64,000 bases of DNA from JBCCFC01 sp965213595 (GCA_965213595.1 CBDBZO010000002.1:310001-374000); one strand, 5' to 3'. Positions 33,953-42,679 are shown, numbered from the stretch's first letter. Notes: generated by a model from the letters alone, not told the origin. Numbers and translations: made by a program.

Positions 33953-34816
33953 TTACAGCAGCAGCCCCAGCAGCGAACTTACCAGCGAGGCAAAGAGCAG
34001 CCCCGCCAGCACAATTCCCAAGCCCACCGGCAGCAGCACGGCGACGAGCGCCCGCTTGCCGTCCAGCCCGGTGATGAGCTTGGTCGCTTGGGTGTAGACC
34101 GCGCCGCTCCACAGCACGGCGATCACGGCGGCGAAGGAGCCGATCACGGGGATGGGCCACAGGATCAGCAAGATCAGCGGCACGGCGGCGTAGCTGGTGG
34201 CGGCGTAGAAGGGCTGCAGGCGCGTGCCCGCGCCGAGCAGATTGGCAACGAGCAGCACCAGCGCGCCCAAGCCCAGCCAGATCATCAGCCAGTTGAGCGG
34301 CCACTCCACCCAGTTGCCCAGCGCGCTAAAGAGCGTTGCCCAGCCGGTGGCGACGCCTTCCTCCAGCCCGCCGATGTCGCGCAGGGCTTCCGCCGTGGCG
34401 TAGCCCAGCGTATCCGGCGTCGCGCCCGCCTCCAGCAGCTGCGTGAGGTTTGCCAACGGCAGCACCACGCCGTAGCGCGAGGCCGTCACCCAGTTGACGA
34501 GCAGCGCCAGCAGCCCGGCCATCAGCGCCGTCACCACGATCAGGCCGATGCCCTGCCTCATGCTGGTCGACAGCGTCTCATCGCGCGGCGTCTCCTGGGG
34601 CGAATCAAACTGGCGCACGTCCGGCGAGTCGGCCATGTCCAGCCGCAGGTAGAGCGCGTTCATCACCTGGTGCGGCCCCGGCAGCCAGTTACGCCAGCCG
34701 CTCAGCGCACCGCGCCAGGAACGGCTGCTGTCGTCGCTGGTATCGGCGGAAGCGGCGTCGATATAGCTTTGTGTAGAATCGGCAGAGGCGGCATCGACAT
34801 AGTTTCTTGAGGACAT
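33953..34816 (-). CDS. Yip1-like integral membrane protein
   Basis: A 287-residue protein with a cytoplasmic-looking N-terminus of about 85 residues and five hydrophobic helices (IGLIVVTALMAGLLALLVNWV, NWLMIWLGLGALVLLVANLLGAGT, YAAVPLILLILWPIPVIGSFAAVIAVLWS, and the C-terminal pair). The pattern of G-T-x-x-F/L-x-x-x-S/T-YA-x-VP-L-LL matches the Yip1 family. The first 26 residues hold an imperfect duplication (NYVDAASADSTQS, SYIDAASADTSDD). Function is unknown; bacterial Yip1 proteins are membrane scaffolds. A second, similar protein lies 1.3 kb away. Confidence 0.72.
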   Translation of the reverse strand: MSSRNYVDAASADSTQSYIDAASADTSDDSSRSWRGALSGWRNWLPGPHQVMNALYLRLDMADSPDVRQFDSPQETPRDETLSTSMRQGIGLIVVTALMAGLLALLVNWVTASRYGVVLPLANLTQLLEAGATPDTLGYATAEALRDIGGLEEGVATGWATLFSALGNWVEWPLNWLMIWLGLGALVLLVANLLGAGTRLQPFYAATSYAAVPLILLILWPIPVIGSFAAVIAVLWSGAVYTQATKLITGLDGKRALVAVLLPVGLGIVLAGLLFASLVSSLLGLLL

Positions 34817-34837
34817 AATTTTGAGTTTTGCTTGAAT

Positions 34838-35350
34838 CTATTGTATCTGTTCTGATTGAAGCCAAGTCACCAGTTTGCTTACAACCATTTCGGCAGTCAG
34901 CGCCGTGTTGTCGATATGCTCGTCCACATCGGCAAGCTGTTGTTGCCAATCGTATATCATCTGCTCTTCTTCAACGGTCAACCGTTCACCTCGGCCCCTG
35001 CTGCGTCGCCTTGCTTCAACAAACGTCGGCAACAGCATGACGATTTTGTGAGGAACGCTTTCCAAATCGGTGCGGTACTGCCGAACGGTCGCGTTGGTTA
35101 ACACATCTAGAATCACGACGCTGTAACTCGCCGACACAAACTTCTTCGCCAGCAGACAAGCATTGCTCACCCCCAATCGCTGCTGACGCGCGCCCTCGGC
35201 CCCTTCCCAGGGCGCTTTGTGTGGCATTCGCACCATCCAGCGCACCAAATCTACGTCAACGATGGCGCATCGCTCTAACTGCTCCGCTGTCAACTGACCA
35301 ACGGTGTTTTTACCGGAAGCGGTTGGGCCAGTCAGAATCAGAACGCGCAT
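34838..35350 (-). CDS. P-loop kinase-like ATPase
   Basis: A 170-residue P-loop protein. The Walker A motif is GPTASGKNTVGQL at the very N-terminus, as in shikimate, gluconate or adenylate-type small-molecule kinases. VILDVLTNATVRQYR holds the Walker B-like Asp, and LLPTFVEARRRSRGRGER is an Arg-rich lid candidate. This looks like an AAA_33/zeta-type phosphotransferase. The substrate is not known. It is 21 bp downstream of nothing coding on its own strand: the Yip1-like gene follows it on the same strand after a 21-bp gap, suggesting co-transcription. Confidence 0.75.
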   Translation of the reverse strand: MRVLILTGPTASGKNTVGQLTAEQLERCAIVDVDLVRWMVRMPHKAPWEGAEGARQQRLGVSNACLLAKKFVSASYSVVILDVLTNATVRQYRTDLESVPHKIVMLLPTFVEARRRSRGRGERLTVEEEQMIYDWQQQLADVDEHIDNTALTAEMVVSKLVTWLQSEQIQ

Positions 35351-35481
35351 CTAATCCTCGCAATGCAAAACTTCGTTTCAAAGGATTTTTCCCATGAAGA
35401 ACACGAAGCCACACAAAGGAAGGGCGTCGACGTGATCTTCTTCGCGTTCCTTCGCGCCCTTCGTTGATTGTCTTCTGTTGA

Positions 35482-36168
35482 TTAAATCAAAACTAATAGC
35501 AGCAGCGGCGTCAACAACCCAAAGATCAGCGCCACAATTGCAAACGTGCCCATCGCCGCCAACGCCGCCCGCGACCAGGACAGATTGTGCGCCACCTCCA
35601 GCCCGCGATAGAGCAGGAGCAGCGACCATACAAGCAGCAGACCCAGCGGCACGGCCACAAAGGGAATGATCGTGAGCAGCAGCAGAATGTAGGGGGCCAT
35701 CATCAGCCCCGCGGCGCCCAGCGTCTGGTTGAGCGAGCCGTTGCCGCCCAGCTGCCGCGCCAGCCAGTGGCCGACGGCGCCCGTCAGCGCCCACTGAGCC
35801 AGCAGGGCCAGCGGCAGCAGTACCAAGAGCGTCAGCCGCAGCCACGTGCCGTAGCCCGCCAGCGTCAGCCACAGGCCGAGATCGTCCCGCAGCGCCAGCG
35901 ACACCGGCTCCGCCGCCACGCCCGCATACGGCGCGACGCGCTCCCAGCCCGCCACCGCCGTGTCCCGCAGCAGGGTGTAGCGCGGCAGCGACGCGCGCAC
36001 GAGCAGCCCGCCGATCACCGTCGCCAAGGCCGCCGCCGCGCCGATGCAGGTCGTGAGAAACAAGCCCTCCGTCCACGGGTTGTCATCCTCCACTATCTGC
36101 ACAAAGGGCTCCGGCTCCAGCACCAGCGCCTGGCCGATCATCTTGGGGTAGCTGCGGGGTTCGAGCAT
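35482..36168 (-). CDS. Second Yip1-like membrane protein
   Basis: A 228-residue protein with five hydrophobic helices (GLFLTTCIGAAAALATVIGGLLV, WLRLTLLVLLPLALLAQWALTGAV, GLMMAPYILLLLTIIPFVAVPLGLLLVWSLLLLYRGLEVAHNLSWSRA, FAIVALIFGLLTPLLLLVLI). The start MLEPRSYPKMIGQALVLEPEPFVQIVEDDNPW is amphipathic, as in other Yip1 members of this type. I chose the ATG at 36168; the longer frame from 36270 adds 34 residues that look unrelated. It shares the local neighbourhood but not the same transcript spacing with the other Yip1-like gene (a spacer with an ACGAAG-type repeat at 35375-35470 lies between). Confidence 0.72.
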   Translation of the reverse strand: MLEPRSYPKMIGQALVLEPEPFVQIVEDDNPWTEGLFLTTCIGAAAALATVIGGLLVRASLPRYTLLRDTAVAGWERVAPYAGVAAEPVSLALRDDLGLWLTLAGYGTWLRLTLLVLLPLALLAQWALTGAVGHWLARQLGGNGSLNQTLGAAGLMMAPYILLLLTIIPFVAVPLGLLLVWSLLLLYRGLEVAHNLSWSRAALAAMGTFAIVALIFGLLTPLLLLVLI

Positions 36169-36338
36169 AATTGATTTAGGAATGTTACAGTTGATGGAAA
36201 AGAAGTTTGGGATAAATCCTAACGGATGAGATGCTAAGGTTCCGTGGCCGATACCCCGGTTGATCACCAAAGATTCTCTCGTCTTCCGTTCGCATTGGAG
36301 AATGCTCGCTCCGCGATGTGGTCTGCCAGTCGGGAGCT

Positions 36339-37253
36339 CTACTCCACCGCCACCGGGAAGTAGAGCAGTTGACCATCGCCCTCGTTGGTCACCGTTACTT
36401 CGCCCAGGGCGTCGCCGTTTAGCGCATCCGTCTCGTCGCCGTTTACGGCAACGGTGTAGTTGCCGTTGGGCACGTTGCGGAAGAGCAGCCCCGCATTGCC
36501 CGTGGTGGCGCTGGAAAGCGTTTCGCCATCCTCGTCCAGCAGCGAGACGGGCAGCCCCTCGATGGCGCTTTCGCCCGCGTCAAATTGGCCGTTGCCGTTG
36601 GCGTCGCGGAAGAAGAGCACGGCCACGCCGCTGGTCGGCACCTGCGCGCTCGTTTCGACGAGCGGCTGAATGGTGCTGGCGATGGGGGCATCTGCCGTTG
36701 CGCTATCCTCAATGGCAGAGCCCGCCGTTCCCTCTGTTACCGTCGCGGGCGTGCTGACCGCCTCATCCGCCTCGATGGCGGAGAGCGCCTCATTTAGCGC
36801 GCCGACAAAGATGTTAAATTCATCCCGCGTCTGTTCGAGCGAGCCCAGCGTCTCGCCCAACTCGTCCAGCGTGAGCCCTTGCCCGTCGAGTTCCGAAACG
36901 ATGGTGTCCACCTGGCCACGAATTTCGGTTTGACCCTGCTCAATGTCGCTGCTCAAATTCTCGGTGACGATCCGCACGTTCTCGTTGACGTTGCGCACGC
37001 TCTCGTCCAGCACGCCGACCTGATCCTCGATCAGCAGCAGGCGCTCTGAGCCAGCGGCCGTGTCAAAACGCAGGCTGCCGTTGTTGAGCACGGCCAGCAC
37101 GAGCAGCGTCAGCAACATGCCCAGCAGCGCGCCGCCCAGCGCCGCCCCAAAGAGCGACAGCGACTCGTTGCGCCCCTCGGCATACTCGGACGAATCGTCC
37201 TCCAGCGGCTCCATCACGCGCGGGTTGCTCATAGATTCTTGGTGTACACTCAT
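36339..37253 (-). CDS. Membrane-anchored coiled-coil protein with SdrD-like C-terminal domain
   Basis: A 304-residue protein. One membrane helix (FGAALGGALLGMLLTLLVLAVL, residues about 35-56) is followed by a long heptad-like region (LLIEDQVGVLDESVRNVNENVRIVTENLSSDIEQ to LGSLEQTRDEFNIFVGALNEALS). A Thr/Ala linker and a C-terminal beta domain follow with VLFFRDANGNGQFDAGESAIEGLPVSLLDEDGE, the calcium-binding loop and start of an SdrD B-type repeat. The N-terminus is inside and the rest outside. An alternative start at 37232 (MSNPRV) is possible. It may be a surface spacer or scaffold protein. Confidence 0.75.
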   Translation of the reverse strand: MSVHQESMSNPRVMEPLEDDSSEYAEGRNESLSLFGAALGGALLGMLLTLLVLAVLNNGSLRFDTAAGSERLLLIEDQVGVLDESVRNVNENVRIVTENLSSDIEQGQTEIRGQVDTIVSELDGQGLTLDELGETLGSLEQTRDEFNIFVGALNEALSAIEADEAVSTPATVTEGTAGSAIEDSATADAPIASTIQPLVETSAQVPTSGVAVLFFRDANGNGQFDAGESAIEGLPVSLLDEDGETLSSATTGNAGLLFRNVPNGNYTVAVNGDETDALNGDALGEVTVTNEGDGQLLYFPVAVE

Positions 37254-37421
37254 TTCGGATATATCTCCACCTTGCGCCGAACTGGCAATTGAAATTAGAT
37301 TTAGCTAGATTATAACGGCTTCTCTCTTACCTGCCCAATCTAGCATAAATTCGCAGCAGCAGCATGTAACGGCGTGCCAATTTTCCTGTATTTGTCAACT
37401 GTAATTTGTCAAGGCGTGGGC

Positions 37422-37449
37422 TGGACAGCCGCTCGACCCGCGCTATAAT
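37422..37449 (+). promoter_or_regulatory. Promoter for a leaderless mRNA
   Basis: TGGACA (37422-37427) and TATAAT (37444-37449) are 16 bp apart, and the methyltransferase ATG lies at 37456, only 6 nt after the -10 box. Transcription would begin at or next to the start codon, and no Shine-Dalgarno site is present. Confidence 0.7.
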
Positions 37450-37455
37450 GAACGC

Positions 37456-38766
37456 ATGACCTCGCCCTCTCCACCCGCCCGGACCGCCGTCAACCTGCGG
37501 AGCGCCGATTTCCTGCTCTCGCCAGCGGGTCGTGACGCCGCGGCCTCTTTGCGCGATGTCGAGCTGGGCGAGACGCAGACGCTGACGCTGCTCGCCCAGC
37601 TGCGCAAGACGTTTTCCGCGGACGAAGCGGGCGCGCTGCTCGCCCTGGCCCGTCTGCGACGTCGCGCCCGCGCCAAATTTGGCGAGCTCGCCGACTCGCT
37701 CTTCTTCACCGAGGAAGCGCTTGAACAATCGACCGCCCACGCCGTCGCCGACCATCGCGCCGCTTGGATCGACGCTCACGCGCCCCCCGGCCCCCTGCTC
37801 GATCTCGGCTGCGGCATTGGCGGCGACCTGCTCGCGCTCGCCCGCCGCCGCCCCGTCGTGGCCTACGAGTTGGATCCGCTGCGGCTGGCCTTTGCCCGCG
37901 CCAACGTCGAGGCCGCGGGGCTGGCCGAGCGCGTGGAGTTTCGTCGCGCCGATTGGACGGCGACCGCCGGGCGTGATACGCTACCCACCACGCGCTTTGG
38001 ATCACCCGTCGCCGCTTTTGTTGATCCGGCCCGCCGCGTCAACGGTCGCCGCGTCTTTCGCCTGGCCGATTTGCTGCCGCCCATCGACGCCGTCCTGCCG
38101 CTGCGGGAGCGGGTCGCGCTGATCGGCGTCAAGGTGATGCCGGGCGTGGCGGATGATGACATTGCGACGCTGCCGGACGAGCTGGGCAGGTGGCGCGTCG
38201 AATTTGTGAGCCATGAGCGGACGTGCAAGGAGGCCGTGCTCTGGTGGCAGCGGGAGTTTGCGGGAAATGCGCCGCTTCGCTGGGCGAGCGTCCACGGTCG
38301 CGACGGCGTGTGGCGGCAGATCGGCAGCGCGGGTGAAGCGCCGCCGCTGGGCGAACTGCGCGCGGGTCAGCTGCTCTACGAGCCGGACCCCGCCGTGATT
38401 CGCGTGGGCGCATTTGCCGAGCTGTCTGCGCGGCTGGATGCCCGCCTCTTTGATCCGCAAATCGCCTACCTCGTCGCTGACGAAGCGGCAGCGTCACCCA
38501 GCGCCACGAGCCGGGAAGCGCTGCACTTTGTGCAGGCCTTCCGGCTGCTCGAAATTCACAGCTTTGGGCTAAAGCGGCTCAACGCCCGCCTGCGCGCGCT
38601 CGATGTGGGGCGGGTGGAGCTCAAGAAACGGGGCGCGCCCATCGAGCCGGAGACGCTGCGCCCTCGCCTCAAGCTCCAGGGCACGCGCGATGTCGTCGTC
38701 CTCCTCACCCGGCGCGGCGACGAGCCGCTGATGTTGATCGGCGAGCGAGTTTCCGTCACGAAGTGA
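37456..38766 (+). CDS. THUMP-like-domain SAM-dependent methyltransferase
   Basis: A 436-residue class I methyltransferase. The SAM-binding motif is LLDLGCGIGGDLLALAR (residues about 114-130), followed by VAYELDPLRLAFARANVEAAGL. VDPARRVNGRRVF is a conserved catalytic-loop-like motif of this family. The last 80 residues (LEIHSFGLKRLNARLRALDVGRVELKKRGAPIEPETLRPRLKLQG) form the THUMP-like C-terminal domain. RNA is a likely substrate, but it is unproven. The mRNA appears to be leaderless. Confidence 0.85.
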   Translation: MTSPSPPARTAVNLRSADFLLSPAGRDAAASLRDVELGETQTLTLLAQLRKTFSADEAGALLALARLRRRARAKFGELADSLFFTEEALEQSTAHAVADHRAAWIDAHAPPGPLLDLGCGIGGDLLALARRRPVVAYELDPLRLAFARANVEAAGLAERVEFRRADWTATAGRDTLPTTRFGSPVAAFVDPARRVNGRRVFRLADLLPPIDAVLPLRERVALIGVKVMPGVADDDIATLPDELGRWRVEFVSHERTCKEAVLWWQREFAGNAPLRWASVHGRDGVWRQIGSAGEAPPLGELRAGQLLYEPDPAVIRVGAFAELSARLDARLFDPQIAYLVADEAAASPSATSREALHFVQAFRLLEIHSFGLKRLNARLRALDVGRVELKKRGAPIEPETLRPRLKLQGTRDVVVLLTRRGDEPLMLIGERVSVTK

Positions 38767-39090
38767 TGGGTGGCATTAACTGTAGAACAGGAACCGCAGA
38801 TGGACGCGGGTAAACGCAGATAAATTCTTCGCGGTTTTCCCGTAAGATGGGTTTAGGTTCCGTTGACGTTTGGGAACTGGCCCTCACCCCCGGCCCCTCT
38901 CCCACGGTGGGAGAGGGGAGAGTTTGACTCCCTTCTCCCATCCTGGGAGAAGGGCTGGGGATGAGGGCGCGCTCGACCTACCTTTCAAGCCCGCTCAGCA
39001 AAATGTCAACGGAACCTAGATATTGTCTCGACCATCCGCGTCTACCTGCGTCCATCTGCGGTTAAATTCTCTGAAAGCAAAGTCCGAGAG
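38767..39090. other. Spacer made of nested repeats, no gene seen
   Basis: A perfect 16-bp inverted repeat (AACCGCAGATGGACGC at 38792-38807, mirrored at 39048-39063) encloses MITE A copy 2. The outer repeat is of the CGCAGATAAA type that also occurs at 60870-60945. Confidence 0.8.
38855..39017. mobile_element. MITE-like repeat A, copy 2
   Basis: 163 bp with ends AGGTTCCGTTGACGTTTGG and CAAAATGTCAACGGAACCT. The interior has two stem pairs of C/G runs and GGGGATGAGGGCGCGCTCGA as in copy 1 (same orientation). It sits inside another inverted repeat. Confidence 0.88.
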
Positions 39091-39597
39091 ATGTCAGCAC
39101 TAAACTACGAGCAGATGGAAAGCGAACTGCGTGACCTTGCCCGCGGCGTCGGCCAGCGGCTGGACGAGCTGGAGCGGACCTGCGCCACGGCGGAAAGCTG
39201 CACGGGCGGGCTGGTCGGCCACCTGTTTACGGAGATTGCGGGCAGTTCGGCCTGGTTCACCGGCGGCGCGATTGTCTACAGCTACGCAGCCAAGGAGCGC
39301 GTGCTCGGCGTCTCGCGCGAGACGCTGCTGTCGCTGGGGGCGGTGAGCGCCGAAGTGGCGGCGCAGATGGCAGCGGGGGCGCGCAGCCTTTACAAGGTCG
39401 ACGTGGCCGTTTCGATCACCGGCGTCGCCGGGCCGGGCGGTGGCTCGGCGGAGAAGCCGGTGGGCACGGTTTATCTGCACCTGAGCGCGGAGGATGTCGA
39501 ACGGGGCGCGCACTTTGTGTGGGAGGCCGATCGGCGCGGGAACAAGCTGCTGAGCGCCAAGGCAGCGCTGGAAATGATCAGCAGATACACTGAATGA
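39091..39597 (+). CDS. pncC: Nicotinamide-nucleotide amidohydrolase (CinA C-terminal domain)
   Basis: A 168-residue stand-alone CinA-C protein, which deamidates NMN to nicotinate mononucleotide in pyridine nucleotide recycling. The motifs are CATAESCTGGLVGHLFTEIAGSSAWFTGGAIVYSYAAKERVLGVS, AVSAEVAAQMAAGAR and AVSITGVAGPGGGSAEKPVGTVYL, all typical, including the catalytic Ser of ESCTGG. The N-terminal MoaB-like half of full CinA is absent, as in PncC. Confidence 0.92.
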   Translation: MSALNYEQMESELRDLARGVGQRLDELERTCATAESCTGGLVGHLFTEIAGSSAWFTGGAIVYSYAAKERVLGVSRETLLSLGAVSAEVAAQMAAGARSLYKVDVAVSITGVAGPGGGSAEKPVGTVYLHLSAEDVERGAHFVWEADRRGNKLLSAKAALEMISRYTE

Positions 39598-39712
39598 GTT
39601 GCAGAAGTTGATTAACGAAGGACGCGAAGAAGCGCGAAGGAAGAGAGGTGAGCCTCTTCCTTCGTGTCTCTTCGTGCTCTTCGTGGATTACTATCTTACT
39701 AGGAACTTAGTG

Positions 39713-39979
39713 ATGCGACAACAAGTAATCGTGGACGAACCCGTCGACGCCCTCGTGCGGGTGATGCCGAGCGGGGCCGTGCACCCGACTTCGTTTTTGT
39801 GGCGGGACAAAACGCGCTACGTGGGCAATTTGGGGCGACAGTGGGAGGAGCGCGTCGGCGGGGAGACGCTGCGCTGCTATCTCGTGCAGACGGTCGACAA
39901 CGACACGTATGAGCTGCGCTGGAACCCGGCGCGCAACAGCTGGTCGATCCACCGGGCGTGGCTGAGCGCGGTGGCATAA
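39713..39979 (+). CDS. Small conserved-looking protein (DUF6504-like)
   Basis: An 88-residue beta-rich protein: VDEPVDALVRVMPSGAVHPTSFLWRDKTRYVGNLGRQWEE, then RCYLVQTVDNDTYELRWNPARNSWSIHRAWLSAVA. The layout resembles the DUF6504 type of small proteins (a domain with WR-x-x-x-Y-x-V and a Tyr-x-Leu-x-W/F ending). I start at the ATG at 39713; the upstream part of the frame is repeat DNA. Function unknown. Confidence 0.6.
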   Translation: MRQQVIVDEPVDALVRVMPSGAVHPTSFLWRDKTRYVGNLGRQWEERVGGETLRCYLVQTVDNDTYELRWNPARNSWSIHRAWLSAVA

Positions 39980-40087
39980 GCGTAACGAGGCTTTGAGAAA
40001 TTGAATAGACTAAACGCAGAAACGCGTATTAGCGAATCTTCGCTTTGCGTCTCCGCGTCTCCGCGTTAAATCTTGTGCTTTACTCAG

Positions 40088-40159
40088 TGCCCCCTCCAGG
40101 ACTCGAACCTGGGCACACGGTTTAGGAAACCGATGCTCTATCCACTGAGCTAAGGGGGC
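40088..40159 (-). tRNA. tRNA-Arg(CCT)
   Basis: Read on the minus strand the gene starts GCCCCCTTAGCTCAGTGG. The 7-bp acceptor (GCCCCCT with AGGGGGC), the D arm (GCTC/GAGC), the anticodon loop TTCCTAA giving CCT, a 4-nt variable loop and the T arm CCAGG-TTCGAGT-CCTGG all fit. The top pair of the anticodon stem is a T-T mismatch. CCA is not encoded. The predicted length is 72 nt. Confidence 0.95.
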
Positions 40160-40162
40160 ATA

Positions 40163-40225
40163 GGTGACTGTCACTGTCCAAACTCGGGCAGTATTCGAGC
40201 CATCGGCTGAACAGTGACTGTCACC
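40163..40225. repeat. GGTGACTGTCACTGT inverted repeat
   Basis: GGTGACTGTCACTGT (40163-40177) and ACAGTGACTGTCACC (40211-40225) match in 14 of 15 pairs. Each arm is itself nearly palindromic. It lies 4 bp upstream of the tRNA 5' end. Confidence 0.8.
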
Positions 40226-40363
40226 GGTTTCCGCCCCTCAAACATAGCATAAAATCCCGCTCATCGTCAACAAAATACAGGGGCCGACCTCACGGCGAAG
40301 CTCCCGTAATTATGCTACACTTCCTCCATCTCAACCGCCACTCAACCGCAACCTCCGCCATTC

Positions 40364-41311
40364 ATGGACGCCATTCAAGAATTTACCCAGCGCGTGATCG
40401 AAAACGTCGAGCGCGTGATCGTCGGCAAGCGCGACATTATCGAGACGCTGATCGTGGCGCTGCTCTGCGAAGGCCACGTGCTGCTGGAGGACGTGCCGGG
40501 CACGGGCAAGACGATGCTGGCGCGCGCGCTCGCCGTCTCACTCGGCATCGATTTTCGCCGCGCCCAGTGCACGCCCGACCTGCTCCCCAGCGACATCACC
40601 GGGGTCAGCGTCTTTAACCAGGAGACGCGCCAGTTTCAATTTGTGCCCGGCCCCGCCTTCACCCACGTGCTGCTCGCCGACGAAATCAACCGCGCCACGC
40701 CGCGCGCCCAGGCCGCGCTGCTCGAATGCATGGGCGAGCGCCAGGTCACCGTCGACGGCATTACGCGCGAGCTGCCGCGCCCCTTTTTCGTGATGGCGAC
40801 GCAGAATCCCGTCGAATACGAAGGCACCTTTCCCCTGCCCGAAGCGCAGCTGGACCGCTTCTTGTTCAAAACGCAGCTCGGCTACCTTGCCCCCAGCGAG
40901 GAGAGCGACATGTTGCGCAACGTCGGCGGCCAGCATCCCATCGAAACGCTGGGCGCGGTGGTCGACGGCCACGCGCTGCCGGAGTTGAGCGCCCAAGTCT
41001 GGCAAGTGCGGGTGGACGACACGCTGCGCGACTACATCGTCGCGCTGACGCAGGCCACGCGCAGCCACGGCGACCTGCTGCTCGGCGCGTCGCCGCGCGG
41101 CTCGCTGGCGCTCTACCGCGGCGTGCAGGCGTTGGCCGCTATCCGTGGCCGCGATTACGCGCTGCCGGACGACGTGCAGGCGCTGGCCCCGCTCGCCCTG
41201 CCCCACCGCTGCATTGTGCGCCCGGAGAGCGCGCTGCGCAACCGCGCGGCGGTCGAAGTGGTGCGGGAAATTGTGGAGCGGACGCCGCTGGATTTGGGGT
41301 CGGTCACGTAG
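40364..41311 (+). CDS. MoxR-family AAA+ ATPase
   Basis: A 315-residue MoxR chaperone-like ATPase. Walker A is EDVPGTGKTMLARA (about residue 46), Walker B is HVLLADEINRATPRAQAALLE, and sensor 1 is FVMATQNPVEYEGTFPLPEAQLDRF, with the arginine-finger/sensor-2 region in SPRGSLALYRGVQ. MoxR proteins work with DUF58 and VWA partners to assemble or activate membrane proteins, and here the DUF58 gene follows 145 bp later. TATGCTACACT at about 40312 may be its -10 region. Confidence 0.92.
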   Translation: MDAIQEFTQRVIENVERVIVGKRDIIETLIVALLCEGHVLLEDVPGTGKTMLARALAVSLGIDFRRAQCTPDLLPSDITGVSVFNQETRQFQFVPGPAFTHVLLADEINRATPRAQAALLECMGERQVTVDGITRELPRPFFVMATQNPVEYEGTFPLPEAQLDRFLFKTQLGYLAPSEESDMLRNVGGQHPIETLGAVVDGHALPELSAQVWQVRVDDTLRDYIVALTQATRSHGDLLLGASPRGSLALYRGVQALAAIRGRDYALPDDVQALAPLALPHRCIVRPESALRNRAAVEVVREIVERTPLDLGSVT

Positions 41312-41331
41312 GACGAAGCAGCGCTTCGTCC
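41311..41331. repeat. GGACGAAGC-AGC-GCTTCGTCC hairpin after moxR
   Basis: A perfect 9-bp stem directly overlaps the last base of the moxR stop codon. It is the longest stem of its family here, and is followed by CCTCGCCGAGC as at 28726. Confidence 0.85.
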
Positions 41332-41456
41332 CTCGCCGAGCAGTAGCAGGCTAAGGAACTAATGAAGTAATCTCATCGGCCCGTTCGCGCGTGGGCGTGC
41401 GAACTCCTCGTTACCCGTTTGTTTTGTTAATCTGCTAGCGCTCGGCGCTACTTTCC

Positions 41457-42656
41457 ATGAACAACGTCTTCTGGGCGCTCATCGTCCTCTTCCTCGTGGC
41501 GACTTTCTTTCGCCTGGACTGGATTTACTACCTCGTCTACGTCGTGGGCGGGGTGTGGGTCTTTAGCCACTGGTGGATCCGCCGCAGCCTCAACCACGTG
41601 AGCGTGCAGCGCAACGTCGCTCGGCGCGCCTTTGCGGGCGAGACGGTGACGGGCACGGTGGTGCTGCAGAACCAGAGCTGGCTGCCGCTGCCCTGGCTGC
41701 GGCTGCGCGAGCGCGTTGCCACTGAAATCCGCGACGTCAGCGATTACGATGTGGTGCTCTCGCTCGGCAGCCGCGCGCGGGCCACGCACGAGTACACGCT
41801 CGCCTGCCGGCAGCGGGGCTACCACGCGCTGGGGCCGCTCCAGCTCAGCACGGGCGATCTCTTTGGCTTTGCCAGCGCCGCCTGGTCCGAGATGGAGCCG
41901 CTGCGCATCACCGTTTACCCGCAGCTTTTTACGCTGCCCGAACTGGGGCTGCCCAGCCGGATGCCCTTTGGCGCACTGGCGAGCCGCCAGCCGCTCTTTG
42001 TCGATCCGGCGCGCGTCTCCGGCGTGCGCGACTATGTGAGCGGCGACAGCCTGCGCGCCGTGCACTGGAAGGCCTCGGCCCGCGAGTCGACGCTGCAGGT
42101 AAAGAAATTTCAGCCGGCGATTGCGCTCAACGTCGCGCTCGTGCTCGATCTCAACCGCGACGCCTTCCCCGTGCGCAGCGTCGTCGGCAGCAGCGAATGG
42201 GCGATCTCGGTGGCCGCCTCGCTCGCCAGCTACGTGACGAATGAGCGCCAGCCCGTTGGCCTGCTCTGCAACGGCTTTGATCCCGCCAGCGACAGCTTTG
42301 GCACGCGCCTGCCCACGCGCAACGGCCAGGCCCACCTGATGCAAATTCTGGAATACCTGGCCCGCGTGCAGGTGCGCGCGTTCGAGGGTGACCTCGACCT
42401 CTCGCTGGCGACGTGGCTCCCCGCGCGGCTGGCCGATCTCGATTGGGGCACGACGCTCATGGTCGTCACGCCGCACCTGGACGAGTCGACGCTGTGGACG
42501 CTCCACCAGGCCCGCCGCCGCGGGGCCAGCGTCCTCGTGCTGATTTGCGCCCCCATGCGCGACCTCGCCGCCGTGCAGTCGCGCGCCTCGGCGCTGGGCG
42601 TCTCGGTCTACGCGACGCAGTGGGAGCGGGATTTTCAGCAGATGGCGGAAGGTTGA
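41457..42656 (+). CDS. DUF58-domain protein
   Basis: A 399-residue protein. The N-terminus has two hydrophobic helices (VFWALIVLFLVATFFRLDWIYYLVYVVGGVWVFSHWW). A beta-rich middle part (ARRAFAGETVTGTVVLQNQSWLPLPWLRLRERV) follows, then the DUF58 signature FVDPARVSGVRDYVSGDSLRAVHWKASARES (about residues 180-213) and a VWA-like C-terminal region (LNVALVLDLNRDAF). DUF58 proteins are the usual partners of MoxR ATPases. The neighbours 5' (moxR) and 3' (DUF4129) fit the known moxR-DUF58-transglutaminase/DUF4129 arrangement, although no transglutaminase domain is seen. Confidence 0.9.
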   Translation: MNNVFWALIVLFLVATFFRLDWIYYLVYVVGGVWVFSHWWIRRSLNHVSVQRNVARRAFAGETVTGTVVLQNQSWLPLPWLRLRERVATEIRDVSDYDVVLSLGSRARATHEYTLACRQRGYHALGPLQLSTGDLFGFASAAWSEMEPLRITVYPQLFTLPELGLPSRMPFGALASRQPLFVDPARVSGVRDYVSGDSLRAVHWKASARESTLQVKKFQPAIALNVALVLDLNRDAFPVRSVVGSSEWAISVAASLASYVTNERQPVGLLCNGFDPASDSFGTRLPTRNGQAHLMQILEYLARVQVRAFEGDLDLSLATWLPARLADLDWGTTLMVVTPHLDESTLWTLHQARRRGASVLVLICAPMRDLAAVQSRASALGVSVYATQWERDFQQMAEG

Positions 42657-42679
42657 TTGGAGATTGGGGATTGATAATT

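Noticed and set aside
35378..36076. Alternative minus-strand frame over the second Yip1-like gene
   Set aside because: It is Gly/Ala/Arg-rich without hydrophobic helices; the overlapping frame has clear membrane helices.
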